Under the pieces are notes generated by a model. That model made no database searches, was not told the origin of the DNA, and saw nothing but the letters and a program-made list of their open reading frames with translations. A program made the position numbers and the translations under genes. DNA of 64,000 bases from Lytechinus variegatus (taxonomy: Eukaryota; Echinodermata; Echinoidea; Temnopleuroida; Toxopneustidae), in contig NC_054741.1 of NCBI RefSeq assembly GCF_018143015.1, positions 9,140,683 through 9,204,682 on the forward strand, in the 5' to 3' direction. Position 1 is the stretch's first letter. Each line of letters opens with the position of its first letter. Shown here one piece after another: positions 28,101-36,899 of this stretch.

Positions 28101-30004
28101 GAGTAGTGAATTTGTTGACACAAGATGCAAAAGACTCATAAAAAATAATTAAATCTGACATGGTGAGCTCTCCGTCCATTTGGTCTTGAATAATAAGGGA
28201 ATGTCATTCCTTGGTATTGCCAGATTTTCAAGAAGGCTGAGGAGTTGTGCCTTGAGGCTTATGGAGAGATGAGCGTCCTATCAAGTCGACTGTTCACCAA
28301 CATGGCAATCCTACTTGAAGAGATGGGTCTCAAGGATGAAGCATATGATTACTTCGTCAGGAGCAGGGAAATCAAAATAGCTGTAAGTTCTTATTTAAAA
28401 AAAATAAGAATATCTGGGAGAGCAATTCATGAAACATTACGGTAGTAATTTTCACTGACTGTTGTTATAAGCTGCTGCAAATCCTTGCATGTGATTGACT
28501 GAGAGGGAAAAAATCACTTGACAAAATTTTTCATGTAATGCTCCCCACAGTGCTTGATAACTGTGTTAGCTTATGAGCATGGTTTGGATTTGTGGTGAAT
28601 TAGAGACATTTAAACATTAATATTTCTTGACCAATAATATCCGACCTACCTCCACTTATGCTAAAGATACGTATGGTTGCTATCTGCGTCTTGATGGGGG
28701 GGGGGCACTGTGCCTAGCTAATCCAAAGAAATGTAATGGAAATAGTGAGTGTGTGACATCATCAGTTCCTTTTGGGATGTGTTGTGAAAATAAGCAAGGT
28801 TTGGCAATTTCCTGGAAAATTAGGTATTACCCATCCAGGTGGGAAATACTGGGATAAACTTTTAAATTCTGGGAAGTACTGAAGATGGACAGGGCGTAAT
28901 GTTTGGGCTCTGAAGGAAAACCCGGCTTGAACCCGGACTGGAAAGTTTAGCATAATTATTTTCTGGGTCCTGGATCAGCTCAGAACTCGGAGCCACCGCA
29001 CAATTGCACACTGCTGCTGTGCCTACCTAGCATTAGTGATACAGCGAAGCCTGGCCTCACTCAATGCATGCTAGCTATGCTGCCAATATCTATCCTCTGA
29101 TCTCTGGCGCTAATGCATTTTCACATCTGGCGATATTAAACTAGTTTCGCCTTAAATTTTGTCTGAATTAATCAATTCTTAGAGCCTTATTGAGCATCAG
29201 GAGCGGCTTTATTTTGGCTTCGATCTTGACATCATTTTTAGAATTCACAGTCAGACACCCTTTACTTAGCTCCACCGTAGATATGGGCTGAAGTTATTGA
29301 CTTAGAGTACTGCCAGCCTGCTTTCATTTTTTTGGTTGATTACTTAGTCCATATTTATATTATTATGGCAAAGGTGAAGTCTGAGAATTCAAATGACGCC
29401 GTTGAGACCAAAGCCAAATACAGCTGTTTCGGATGTGGCTGAAATCCAGGTTAAGGATCAATTATGTTTGATATTTCAGAATAAATCTGAGCTAAATAAA
29501 TAAAATAAATCTGAGGCTTTTCCCTGGGGAAATCCCCACAACTCGCCAGTCTCCAAGTTCCTGCCCGGCCCAACTCCCAACATTAACCTTGAGGTACAGA
29601 AAAATGCTAGAATATGCTTAAGAACACTTTGGCAATACCTAATAATATTTAAGAAATATATTATGTAGTGTTTCCCTGTACTTCCAACTGAGGCAGTATT
29701 TACGGGTATTTACCACAAATAATTTTCAATCCTGCAAACCCTGAAAATACAACAACAATGTCTTTTTCATGCTACATCAGATTTTAATGAAATTTTCAGT
29801 GCTATGCTTGTGTCACTTTTCTCCATTTAATCAACTCAAGTATTTGTTGGGTTGGATTTGATCTTGACTTTGATTCCTTGTTGTGTTTATCACTAGGTGT
29901 TTGGTGCTGAGCATCCTCAGACTCAGCGACTGGATAGAGTACTGGCAGAGGACGATTATGCTGCAATTGCAAGACGCAGACAGACCATAGACGAGAACTA
30001 TTAG
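961..30004 (+). CDS. DUF4062 / STAND P-loop NTPase / TPR-like protein, TTC41 (Gnn) or nephrocystin-3-like
   Basis: Twenty-three exons join in one frame: 961-1167, 1721-1789, 2394-2500, 3253-3309, 9181-9314, 10075-10208, 11007-11099, 11810-12096, 12806-12917, 15032-15139, 15919-16092, 16403-16590, 17855-18045, 18790-18949, 20045-20153, 21026-21154, 21569-21687, 23693-23825, 24991-25113, 26225-26368, 27213-27296, 28224-28382, 29897-30004. This gives 3,129 nt, or 1,042 residues (1,023 without the optional fourth exon). Residues 1-6 are MGCGSS, a probable acylation signal. Residues about 47-240 match DUF4062 (IRIFVSSTFRDFHAERE, then a CDLRWGVP motif). Walker A is GGPGTGKS at 335-342 and Walker B is VIIIIDALNQ at 427-436, so this is a STAND/NACHT-like NTPase. 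The C-terminal third is helical with TPR-like spacing. The architecture fits TTC41 and nephrocystin-3 relatives, which act as signalling or ciliary scaffolds. The family is a firm call; the exact orthologue is inferred. Every junction is GT-AG. Confidence 0.85.
3253..3309 (+). CDS. Possible 57-nt cassette exon inside the DUF4062 domain
   Basis: A long pyrimidine tract (about 3178-3250) and cag acceptor precede an open 57-nt segment ending in a gtacga donor. Both flanking introns are phase 2, so the exon can be kept or skipped without a frameshift. Kept, it adds 19 residues (including EQLTKLIPYLSQIPDD) between FFLNLTS and ERCGWIP. In related proteins these two motifs normally lie next to each other. 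Skipping still gives the serine codon and the frame. Optional inclusion is an inference. Confidence 0.5.
4317..6059. mobile_element. Inverted-repeat element with GGGCAAG-rich ends
   Basis: The left end cagggcgcgacaaac and right end gaggcctg frame 1.7 kb. Both ends carry paired CTTGCCC / GGGCAAG palindromes (4333-4404 and 5970-6034). The flanking 8-mers aatgagtc and aatgacaa share their first five bases, suggesting a worn hAT-type duplication. Two internal copies of a 45-bp unit start at 5546 and 5717. No open reading frame of a transposase is seen, so it is non-autonomous. Confidence 0.55.
5278..5308. repeat. CA microsatellite
   Basis: Short run of alternating CA inside the GGGCAAG element. 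Confidence 0.8.
7040..7159 (+). mobile_element. 3' fragment of a tRNA-derived SINE
   Basis: The segment contains catggcagctcgagctaaag, then atagcactgtataaatgcc and an ATT-repeat tail. These are the 3' landmarks of the echinoderm tRNA-derived SINE family seen more fully at 39237-39525. The tRNA-like head is missing. Confidence 0.6.
7971..8086. mobile_element. Short foldback element, CCTTTCACAA ends
   Basis: Inverted ends gcccctttcacaa and ttgtgaaagcccttt enclose about 110 bp with further inner complementarity (gatggtgtgac against the aaccatcacat arm). It is probably a small MITE. Confidence 0.4.
9395..9605. mobile_element. Degenerate copy of the GCAACACCC-end MITE
   Basis: TTGCAA and CAATCA motifs recur as in the better element at 51855-52064, with matching ttttcatgcagcatcccc at the right. 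The left boundary is unclear. Confidence 0.35.
11810..12096 (+). CDS. Walker A exon of the STAND NTPase
   Basis: This is the largest internal exon of the gene (287 nt, phase 0 to 2). It encodes the linker after DUF4062 (FEFFTERISEQYPLDD) and the P-loop GGPGTGKSS, which binds the nucleotide phosphates. Its codons are richer in G and C than the surrounding introns. The next exon (12806-12917) continues with WHVFYHFVGAVPGS, a typical post-P-loop strand of this NTPase group. Confidence 0.9.
12230..12440 (+). repeat. Possible LINE or SINE 3' end
   Basis: The segment ends gcgctttgaaactttttg then aaagtgctatatatcaa. This is a frequent 3' motif of invertebrate retroelements. No tail repeat remains. 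Confidence 0.3.
13027..13910 (-). mobile_element. 5'-truncated LINE remnant (C-terminal end of reverse transcriptase ORF)
   Basis: On the minus strand, 13902-13436 encodes in two shifted frames the typical tail of a LINE ORF2: LYKLQKRAIRICTSSHYLSP, then HYHNTR, NFPLIWNSVPN and LFKRRLKQYF. One frameshift lies near 13670. The 3' end at 13030-13050 has short GAACT repeats. It is a dead copy lying in intron 9 of the NTPase gene. CR1-type origin is inferred. Confidence 0.75.
14887..14968 (-). mobile_element. Left end of a Helitron-like tandem-core element, inverted
   Basis: Read on the minus strand, this matches the left ends at 41168 and 58960: aagtg, aatgcctc, gcagtctc, cctgcatta, then gcagtgctg. 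Only this end is present, in intron 9. Confidence 0.5.
15032..15139 (+). CDS. Walker B exon of the STAND NTPase
   Basis: Thirty-six codons in phase 0 carry a run of four isoleucines ending in aspartate (VIIIIDALNQ). This is the Mg-coordinating Walker B strand and matches the IIIIIDSIDQV motif of nephrocystin-3. Acceptor ccag and donor gtatgt are clean. The following intron is almost entirely a diverged minisatellite. Confidence 0.9.
15281..15900 (+). repeat. Diverged minisatellite, about ten units of 57-66 bp
   Basis: The phrase ttatccctctttt recurs at about 15333, 15399, 15463, 15522, 15583, 15699, 15763 and 15872, with two weaker units at 15640 and 15816. Each unit also has cttggttctgag, ggttctgtagcatg and a G-rich stretch. 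It fills the intron up to the acceptor of exon 15919. Confidence 0.8.
16205..16370 (+). repeat. GAT/GAC microsatellite
   Basis: Imperfect gat and gac triplets extend close to the acceptor of the exon at 16403. Open frames across it are repeat artefacts. Confidence 0.9.
16951..17554. mobile_element. TA-flanked long foldback element, copy A
   Basis: Ends ttaaaggtcaagtccacc and ggtggacttgtcctttaa are inverted copies. The arms stay complementary for over 200 bp each, for example agttacatccaaatgagaga against tctctcatttggatgtaact. TA borders suggest a mariner-type origin. It lies wholly in intron 12 of the NTPase gene. Confidence 0.85.
17855..18045 (+). CDS. Exon 13 of the NTPase gene, with duplicated splice donor
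   Basis: The exon runs in phase 2 to 1 and encodes a leucine-rich helical stretch (LLAQVFDRFEEENG). Its last 38 nt and the donor gtgaat are repeated perfectly 56 bp further on. Reading past the first donor meets an in-frame TGA within five codons, so only the first donor gives a full-length protein. Confidence 0.85.
18008..18121 (+). repeat. Perfect 56-bp tandem duplication across a splice donor
   Basis: Copies 18008-18063 and 18064-18119 are identical. The first contains the last 38 nt of exon 13 and its donor gtgaat. The second is intronic. Confidence 0.97.
18990..19625 (+). repeat. Direct repeat pair with TGATTGAT-type arms
   Basis: About 19240-19410 and 19440-19620 share gtgtgttt, ggagcacagg, gtcacataatgc, aagcatcc, then gatgccaaattcatctttag. 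The preceding 250 bp is rich in gattgatt and aatcaatc arms related to the element at 36410-36545. Confidence 0.6.
20181..20763. mobile_element. TA-flanked foldback element, copy B
   Basis: It has the same ends and interior as copy A (ttaaaggtcaagtccacc; ggacttgtcctttaa). It begins only 28 bp after the donor of the exon 20045-20153. Confidence 0.85.
21927..22698. mobile_element. piggyBac-like non-autonomous element, TTAA flanks, copy 1
   Basis: It opens TTAACCCTAAATCTCCCGGG and closes with the inverse, cccgggagaattagggttaa. TTAA borders with CCCT tips are the piggyBac signature. The interior is the same family as 54434-55138 (atcatactttttgctctaa, ttttggtaaa, tgacatgcact). Poly-G and poly-C blocks sit just inside each tip. 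Confidence 0.8.
22999..23207. mobile_element. MITE with GACATTTGCTCC ends, copy 1
   Basis: Left tip ccatgacatttgctccgctg and right tip ccagagcaaatgttgtgtca are inverted. The family is also at 55610-55790 in the opposite orientation, sharing aacccttttgcaact and cctaaacctaa. Confidence 0.7.
24019..24520 (-). mobile_element. Helitron-like (HINE/pearl-type) element with terminal hairpin
   Basis: The terminal hairpin GTCTCGC...GCGAGAC is at 24019-24044, followed by a GC-rich patch. Two core units follow, containing caggtcacgtgatcaaggtc and gggtcaatgaact. This layout (3' hairpin, tandem core, no inverted ends) fits Helitron-derived pearl/HINE elements. It sits in intron 18 of the NTPase gene. Confidence 0.65.
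25293..25816. mobile_element. TA-flanked foldback element, degraded copy C
   Basis: It shares tgttgatttgaatcaa, aacaagcataatgctga, agtgaattggtgatatcatc and gatgaaattttcag with copies A and B. The ends are worn (taggccaagtctacc; ggggttgaacttg). Confidence 0.7.
26640..26740 (+). repeat. GAT microsatellite
   Basis: Imperfect gatgat repeats next to a worn cagagctgccaa tip at 26474. The long open frame on the opposite strand comes from the repeat. Confidence 0.8.
28083..28110 (+). pseudogene. Relic copy of the start of exon 22
   Basis: attttcaagaaggctgagga at 28083 copies the first bases of exon 28224-28382. The copy lacks an AG acceptor and its eighth codon is TAG instead of TTG. Homology extends upstream into the intron (about 28050-28110 against 28190-28252), with a spacing of 141 bp. 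Confidence 0.75.
28224..30004 (+). CDS. Last two coding exons of the NTPase gene
   Basis: Exon 28224-28382 encodes a canonical TPR-like hairpin (AILLEEMGLKDEAYDYFVRS). Exon 29897-30004 encodes the tail FGAEHPQTQRLDRVLAEDDY and ends with TAG at 30002-30004. GAEHPQT is the usual loop between kinesin-light-chain-type TPR helices. The intron between them (28383-29896) holds two pieces of the TA-flanked foldback family, split by about 950 bp of other sequence. Confidence 0.85.
28735..28815. mobile_element. Fragment of the TA-flanked foldback family
   Basis: It contains aaatagtgagtgtgtgacat and gtgaaaataagcaa, the middle of the right arm of the family. The rest of that arm resumes at 29766, as if one element were split by an insertion. 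Confidence 0.5.
29766..29868. mobile_element. Foldback family right-arm end
   Basis: It contains cagattttaatgaaattttc, gtgctatgcttgt and gttgggttggattt. It stops 28 bp before the final exon of the NTPase gene. Confidence 0.6.
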
Positions 30005-30149
30005 ATATACCAGGAAGGTCATTCTCAGTCGTTACAATTCATGACTCAACTCTCTATCGACCATTAGCCTTACACCATTCAAGAATGATCACTGATAGAT
30101 ACAGCTACACTCTGCATTCAATAGCACCTGATCGAAATTCTACAGTTAG

Positions 30150-30620
30150 TTTCAAGGGGAAGTTCACCCGATGATAAGTTCATTTTGATACAGAAATATG
30201 CTCAATATATTTAATTTGATAAGATATGCATTGAAGGTTTTTCTGAAAATCCATTAAAGAATAACCAAGTTTGATTTTGTGACGTTACAGATGATTGCTT
30301 CTCCATGTGTCATGTAATATGAATTCCCTGAAATTCAATTTTCTTAATAAATTGAATGTAGTTTCTTTGTCCAATGGATGTATCATCAAACACAACTATT
30401 TTCCCTTCTATAAGAAAGACATTTTTATTGATAGGTTAAAGGATTGGAATTCATAAAATTTATGATGTATGGGGAAGCTGCTTGCATATTCAAAACTTCA
30501 AAAATCCATGATTCTCTCGATCTTTGAAGGATATTCATCAATCCTTGACCAAATAATTTCCTATATTTCCGCTTTTATTGAAACCAACAGCATCATCTGC
30601 TTGAACTTCCCATTTAACCA
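30150..30620. mobile_element. Foldback repeat, GGGAAGTTCA ends
   Basis: Left tip aaggggaagttcaccc and right tip gcttgaacttcccattt are inverted. The two arms share further complementary pieces. It begins about 145 bp after the NTPase stop codon, so it is probably in the 3' UTR. Confidence 0.5.
30346..30351 (+). terminator. Candidate polyadenylation signal AATAAA
   Basis: First AATAAA hexamer after the NTPase stop codon, 342 bases downstream and inside a foldback repeat. Later hexamers are also possible. Confidence 0.3.
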
Positions 30621-31198
30621 TCCATGTATTTCATTGTCTTGACAATATGTAAGAGACACAGTGCAAGATTCCTAGGCTACATGCAGGTCAAAAGATAGAT
30701 GGCATAATTGATTTTAATATTTAATATTTAAACGGATGACCGAGCAGTACATCAAACATCATTTGAGCTTTTCACTCATGTTGGGTATTGTTCGTGGAAA
30801 GAGGTGTTATTACTGCTGCACAATTTACAGGAGGCGCATTGATTATGTTGGATGGGAGGGAATAGGATTAGGGTATTAACAATTATGACCTTGTCCCTTT
30901 CCTTCTTAATTTTATCAGGGATAATGTAAAGATTGAATGGATGCACTATCCAGACACCTGTGATGTTTGAAATGTTGTGTTAATATCAGAATTCTATGTC
31001 GTTAAATTGAAGTTTGATGTTTTTCATTATATACTGGATGTCGTAAGCGTAAGTGGAGACTAAATATGAAAGAATTGATTTTGTTCTGATTTTGTCCATT
31101 CTGTAGATTCAGTTCAAAGTAACAATGTTAGGTTTGAATTGATCTTTTAATTTGTGGAACAAATCCATTAAAAAATTGCAATGTGTTAAACTCTTATT

Positions 31199-31605
31199 GG
31201 TATTTTAGCAATCTTTCAGCGGTCTTTCGATAAACTTTCAAAGGTCTTCGTAGTCTTTCAATGATCTTTTGGCAGTCTCTCAAGATTTTTGCGGAGATCA
31301 CTGCAAGACTCATGAGAGATCGTTGAAAGATCACTGAAAGACCAGGCAAAGTCCATGGAAAGAATTCTGAAAGATGACTGTTGCATAAAAGATCTCTGAA
31401 AGACCATTGCTATAGGACTAGTCTAAGACCAGTAAGACAAGAAATATCCATCAGTCTTTCAGAGTTCTTTGAGGGGTCTTTCTGAGCCATTCCACAGAGA
31501 TGACAGATTTCAGTGATTTTGAAGACCGCTGTAAGACCTCACCAATTTTCTTAAGTCTTTCAGTGGTCTTTCAATGGTCTCCGTTCTGTGGAATGGGGGC
31601 CTTAT
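31199..31605. repeat. Palindromic cluster of TCTTTCA / TGAAAGA motifs
   Basis: Blocks such as tctttcagcggtctttc and their inverse gaaagatcactgaaagac occur many times in both orientations. The right part is framed by ccattccacaga (31488) and tctgtggaatgg (31582). Confidence 0.75.
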
Positions 31606-32273
31606 GAAATTCTCTCAACATATACCTTATTGAGCTACCTATTATCCAGCCCTTTTTTCATTGTGGGATTTTTTTATTAAGTTATTCAAAGTCATTTGAT
31701 TAGGCAATAAAGCCATATAGAATATTTCTAATTTTAGTCAAATTGAATTGGTATAACCTGCTCATACACAGATAATGACTAGTACTTGTTTTCTTTTCCT
31801 ATGCATGCCGTAGCTCTTTCATAAACATGTATGTAAATAACAATAGATTTTTATGAGACTAACACTTTATAGACCATGTTCTGTGTTTTTGTATGTCCAA
31901 GAGTGCAAGTATTTTAATATTTCTTATGATTTAAGTATGATTGTGATTTTTTTAAAATAATTTCTGTAACTTTGTGTGAACATAATTTATAAATTTTAAC
32001 GACATCTTTTTTCTGTATTATTCACTTCTGTAGAAATGTCACAGTAATCATATCATTGTATATTTTTTGTAGAAAATCTATTTATGTTTTGTAATCAGCA
32101 TAAAGTTTAGAAACATCTTTTCACTGTCATTTAATCCTAACAGGAGGGGGTGAATCATGCAACAATAACTGCATTTTGACAATGAAGAAAATAAAATGGC
32201 AGATATATATATATGCATACATTGTATTTTGTAAAGGAAGAAGAATATCTTAACTTTTCATCATGATATACTA

Positions 32274-32973
32274 CAGGGGTGTGAGTGGTCAGCTGGTCAC
32301 AAATAAAATAATCTGATAAAGAGCTGGAGTATTGAAAAAAAATCTGAAATAGAAACAGCTCTCATACTTTTTGTAAAGAGAAAAGCCAAAAATAAGCTTA
32401 AATTAAAGCCTGTGTATAGCTTTGGTAAAGGGTCAATAATGTGATTGAAAATCGAAGATCATCTAATATGACAGTCTTACTGAAGCGTAGAGACCGTTAG
32501 ATATTTTTCCAACTGCACTTCTCTGAGAAAATTTCAAATATTCAAATCTTGGATATATAGCGCCCTCTCTCGGCGATGCTTGTTTTAAATTAAAAAAAAT
32601 GGGCATTCAAGTACTTATCTTATAAATTTAGTGATTAGATATCCAAAAGTTACAGACAAAGAACATATCTTGAAAGTTTCAGCCATTTCCATGATTTGGA
32701 ATAGGATTTAATTGAAAGACAAAAACACAGATATTTTAATTTGATCGGGTGACCCGATCAAGTTAAATTTCCATGTAAAATCACAAAATTTATCCTGTAA
32801 AACACATTTTCATTTCATATCCTCCACATCATAACTGTTATAGGGCATATCCATTCATATTAGCTAGCAATGAATTGGAAAAGTGATAGGTGCATTTTGG
32901 TGGATTTACCAAAACTATACACAAGCTTTAAGGTGAAAATCAAAACAAAAAAATCTGAACTCTCACACCCCTG
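32274..32973. mobile_element. 700-bp hAT-like element, CAGGGGTGTGAG ends
   Basis: It begins CAGGGGTGTGAG and ends CTCTCACACCCCTG. A direct atacta lies immediately outside each end (32268-32273 and 32974-32979). No transposase frame is present. Confidence 0.75.
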
Positions 32974-34576
32974 ATACTAGTAAACACGTTCGACTTCTAT
33001 GATGTATGTACATACTTTATTTTTAATATTGTTCGGACTGTATATTTGTGTTTGTGTAACTAGTAAAAAAAAAGATCCAAAGAAAGCAAGTTCATTGCAA
33101 TACAGCCTGATAAAAAGAAAACCTTGATTTGTATATAAGTCAAAGGGATTGTGCATATACAAGAGAGACACAGGTTGAAAGATTTTGTAGAAGGATCAAA
33201 GCATTAGAAAGATGATTGGCTGTAATACATGCACATGTACAGTTCATGTACGAAAGTATTTTGTATCCAGTTACATCAAACAAGTAAAAATGTAGACTAC
33301 AAAATAAACATGTATTTTTCATTGGACTAATCAGGCTTCTGGAAAATGCACATGCATATACTCAATAAATTTATAGTACAAAGGAAATACATGTAATATA
33401 TGTGTGTTCTCTGTTTCTTCAGACTGTGCAAGAGTAATGCATACTACTATGGTTTAAGCCCAGCGGACGCTACACAACTTGACACTTTTTTTTTTTAAAC
33501 AAATCACATTTAGCGATCTATATGAAAGTTCCAAGAAGTGAGATTGTTTTATTTGAAATTCAGCATAATGCTAGGATTACTAAAATCAGAATTTTGCTTT
33601 GCTGCAAGCCTTTTGGTTCTTTTGGTTGCAGTAAGGTATAAATCTGCAGAGTGGCAGCTGATGACATCATTTCGATTTGGAATTTAATTTGCTTTTATTC
33701 CTTCAGGGAAGCTCGAGAACATGAAGACGTGTTGTGTTTAGAAGTATAGTGATTCCACAGTTTTGTACACAGAAAATCTCGATGATCCTTTTTTATTGAT
33801 TTTTTTTTTTAATTTGCAGAAGAAAATTGCCCTGATGGTTATTCAGTGCTCAAATGGATGGAAACCTTCAACTCTTCACTATATTTTTTGTGATTTCCTT
33901 TCTGACATAGGAATTACCCACACATAAGGAAATTGACATTAAAATACAAAATATACAACAAATATCACTGATGTTAGAAACCTACAAATACAAAAATATT
34001 TGGAAAATTCTCACAATTCATGAATCAAAACTATCATTCTTTTGCAATTATCCAGTACTCTTTTGAACAGTAAATCATCTGGATGTGTACACTGCTGGAC
34101 CAATTGGTATGAATGCAGCGGGTGAGAGAAGGTGCGGTGATATCTAGTCATGGGTGCCATGAATTATTAATTATAGGGGATAAATTTTTTCCTAAGGAAA
34201 ATGAAAGAATACAAAGAAAGTCATTAATTGCATTTCAAATCAGAGTGATACAGCATTGATGTATCTAGCCTTTGATTTTAATAGTCAAATTTTCGGACTT
34301 ATTTTCTTCATTTTTTCTCACTGATTTATGCAATATTACCAACTGTACTTTGAGCACTATATAAAGTATTCCTTCATTTGTGAGTTGTTTAACTGATTTT
34401 TTTAAATTCTCTTAGCACTACATGGTTTACAAAATGAAAAGAATTTAGAAATTGTGTCCACATTATTAATTTCACAAATTTCTTTTATTTCAAATCACAT
34501 TTTCATAGAAAAAGTTATATATACATGTACACAGAGTTTACATATTTCATTTACAAACAGTACTGTTGTTAACAAG

Positions 34577-35680
34577 CTTGAGTGTGCAGTCAGTCGGCAA
34601 GCCCCTGTGTTAATGAGCAAATGGGCAAGATTTATCCAAGTCCTCTCGTGGCTGAATTCATGTCCCTGCAAAATCTCGTGAATTGCGAGACTTTTTTCTC
34701 AAAGAATTTAACCACTTTCTCCTGGAGTAAAATTGATTATTTTTGTACCATTGGGAAGAGTAAATGTTACTCTTTCTTATTGGTTATTTCTTTTGAAAAA
34801 AATATTTTGATAAATAAGAGAATTTTTACCAGAAAAGATGCATCAAACAGAATTTTCTTCCTCTGTTTTCACTTGCAAATTGTGCAACATTTTGTGTTTT
34901 AGGCACCAACATTATTTATATCATCAGAAAGCTCAAACTCTAAACTTTCTTACAATGCCACTCTTGATATGTGGCATCTTTTAGATGGGTCAGCAGCCAG
35001 CTTTTTCCATCAAGATGCAAGACGAGATTTCTAAAATTTCTGAGTAACATAAAATCCAGAGTTCTGATTGGCTGAATAATGTTTTCACAACAACAGGCGC
35101 GGGTTATTTGAAGATATTACCACATGGTGAGTGTGACCTTGCAGAGGCCCAGTGTGGGGAACATTGGAATTTGCGTGGGTGTGTGGTCTCTGTGACCAAT
35201 CAGAGTGCAGTATTCTTGTTTTTGAGCTGCTAAATGTACTTGGCCTATGAAAAGCTGGCTGCTGACCCATCTAAGATACATCTTCTTATACAAATTATAT
35301 CATATTAAAGCGTAGATCTTCAGCTTTATTATGATCTAAAAATCATTTGTGCTCAAACAGAAATCAAGTGTGAAAACAACATTTGTTGCATGAAAAAAAT
35401 CATTTTGTTTCATGTTTTATATCAAAAGTTTTCCCTATATTACAACATTTTTTTAAAATTCCAAACACATGACCTGAAAGAATGATTCTTCTTCTTTACA
35501 AAGATACCAAAAACATGAAATTTGGTTAATATTTAGAGCAGCAATGGCAGAATAAAAAGAGGTGTTTTGGTTCGCACCAAGCTCATTAATAATGCAAAAA
35601 CCCTATAGTCATGAATATCACTTGGATAAAAGAAGCTACTTTTTCAGGGCTTGCCGACTGACTGTGTGAGTGAAGTATAA
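34577..35680. mobile_element. Inverted-repeat element with CAGTCAGTCGGCAAGCCC ends
   Basis: The arms at 34577-34607 and 35644-35680 are inverted copies. Inside sits a second, separate inverted-repeat element (34981-35274). No coding capacity is recognised. Confidence 0.65.
34981..35274. mobile_element. 294-bp MITE with perfect 25-bp inverted ends
   Basis: Positions 34981-35005 (ttagatgggtcagcagcc...) and 35250-35274 (...ggctgctgacccatctaa) are perfect inverted copies. TA is next to the tip at both ends, suggesting a Tc1/mariner-type source. It is nested in the larger element. Confidence 0.8.
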
Positions 35681-35857
35681 GCTGGCATAACTGTAAATAA
35701 TTAAACTCATGAGAAAGTATGTCTTTGCCTGAAAAATGATTATCCTTTTTTTTTACATTTATACATAGGAAAAGTGATCTTATTGATAGTCCTGAATACC
35801 TGATTCATTGAATTATAATATTCCTACACATATAATCAAAATAACCCCATGCTAGTA

Positions 35858-36381
35858 TGATGGGGGGACCTAAAGCTACGCACTTTGTTTTCAAACAATA
35901 AAAACTGTCCCAATTTTAATATTTCAACAAATTATATTTCACTAATTTGTGGCAAACATTCTAAAGATCATTAACCAAGTAGAAAATATCACAAAACTCA
36001 CTAATACGAAAATCCTGTCGTGTTTTTCGAACACCTCTTGATTTCGCCGCCCGATGTAGAAGGGGTCCTAAAGCTACGCACTCGATTTATCATGCAAAAA
36101 AACGTATTTCCTGTGCCTCAATTTCTAAAATATATTCAAATTATTATAGGATAAAATGAAATTAAAGCGAATATAACTCCAAACTTCCTAACAGTTGTTG
36201 GTTTTCTCTGCATTTAGAGATTTACTGCAGCCTCTGTAGAAAAAATTTAATAGGAATTGTTCATCACTCTCCAGTCACAGTTCCACACACAGAGTGCGCA
36301 TTTGCCATTAAAAACTGCATGCGCGCGCGATGAGTGGTGCGTAGCTTTAGGACCCGCGCAGCTTTAGGACCCCCTACCATA
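35858..36381. mobile_element. Inverted-repeat element built on GGTCCTAAAGCTACGCAC
   Basis: The motif occurs twice forward (about 35867 and 36065) and twice inverted (about 36338 and 36360). The last copies end at the boundary accccctaccat. The flanks match gatggggggacc and its inverse. Confidence 0.65.
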
Positions 36382-36409
36382 CACCATCAAATGCTCTTGA
36401 CAGTCCTAA

Positions 36410-36545
36410 GCCCTTTAACATAAAGCTTAGTGATTGATCACGATCCTGTATTTTACAATTGATCATACACAATAATAAATGCAATCAATCATACAAATCA
36501 CCCCCATAATCAATGTCTAAGCTTTATGTTGCAAGGCCCTACAAT
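36410..36545. mobile_element. Short foldback, ACATAAAGCTTAG ends
   Basis: aacataaagcttagtgattg and the inverse atgtctaagctttatgttg enclose about 100 bp of TGATTGAT and ATCAATCA motifs. It is related to the repeats at 18990-19625. Confidence 0.6.
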
Positions 36546-36753
36546 ATAATGCATGTCAGATTTTACTTAACATTTTTTCTGGTATTTCTGTGACCATGGT
36601 TATAATATCATGTTTCTTGGGAGAAAACTGTTGAAATAAATAGTTATTCAAAGTGATAGAATAGAAATAACTTCCATTATAAGCATTAAATTGCTAAAGC
36701 CTGTACATAGCTTTGGTAATATCCCAAAATGGGTCTACCATTACTAGGCCAGG

Positions 36754-36899
36754 GGTTCCGTTGCAGAAAGAGTTGCGTTAAAACGCAAGTCAAAAAATCA
36801 ATCGCAAGTCCAAAATGCGCGCTGTTGATTGGTTGAAAATCAAGTTGCGCATGATATTTAGAGTTGCGTTTTATTGCAACTCTTTCTGCAATGGGCTCC
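36754..36899. mobile_element. MITE, TTGCAGAAAGAGTTGC ends
   Basis: Left tip gttgcagaaagagttgcg and right tip ttgcaactctttctgcaatg are inverted. Related pieces lie at 44466-44493 and 52344-52492. Confidence 0.75.

Noticed and set aside
34454..34902. 75- and 106-residue frames
   Set aside because: They overlap the inverted-repeat tip at 34577-34607 and have no recognisable domain.
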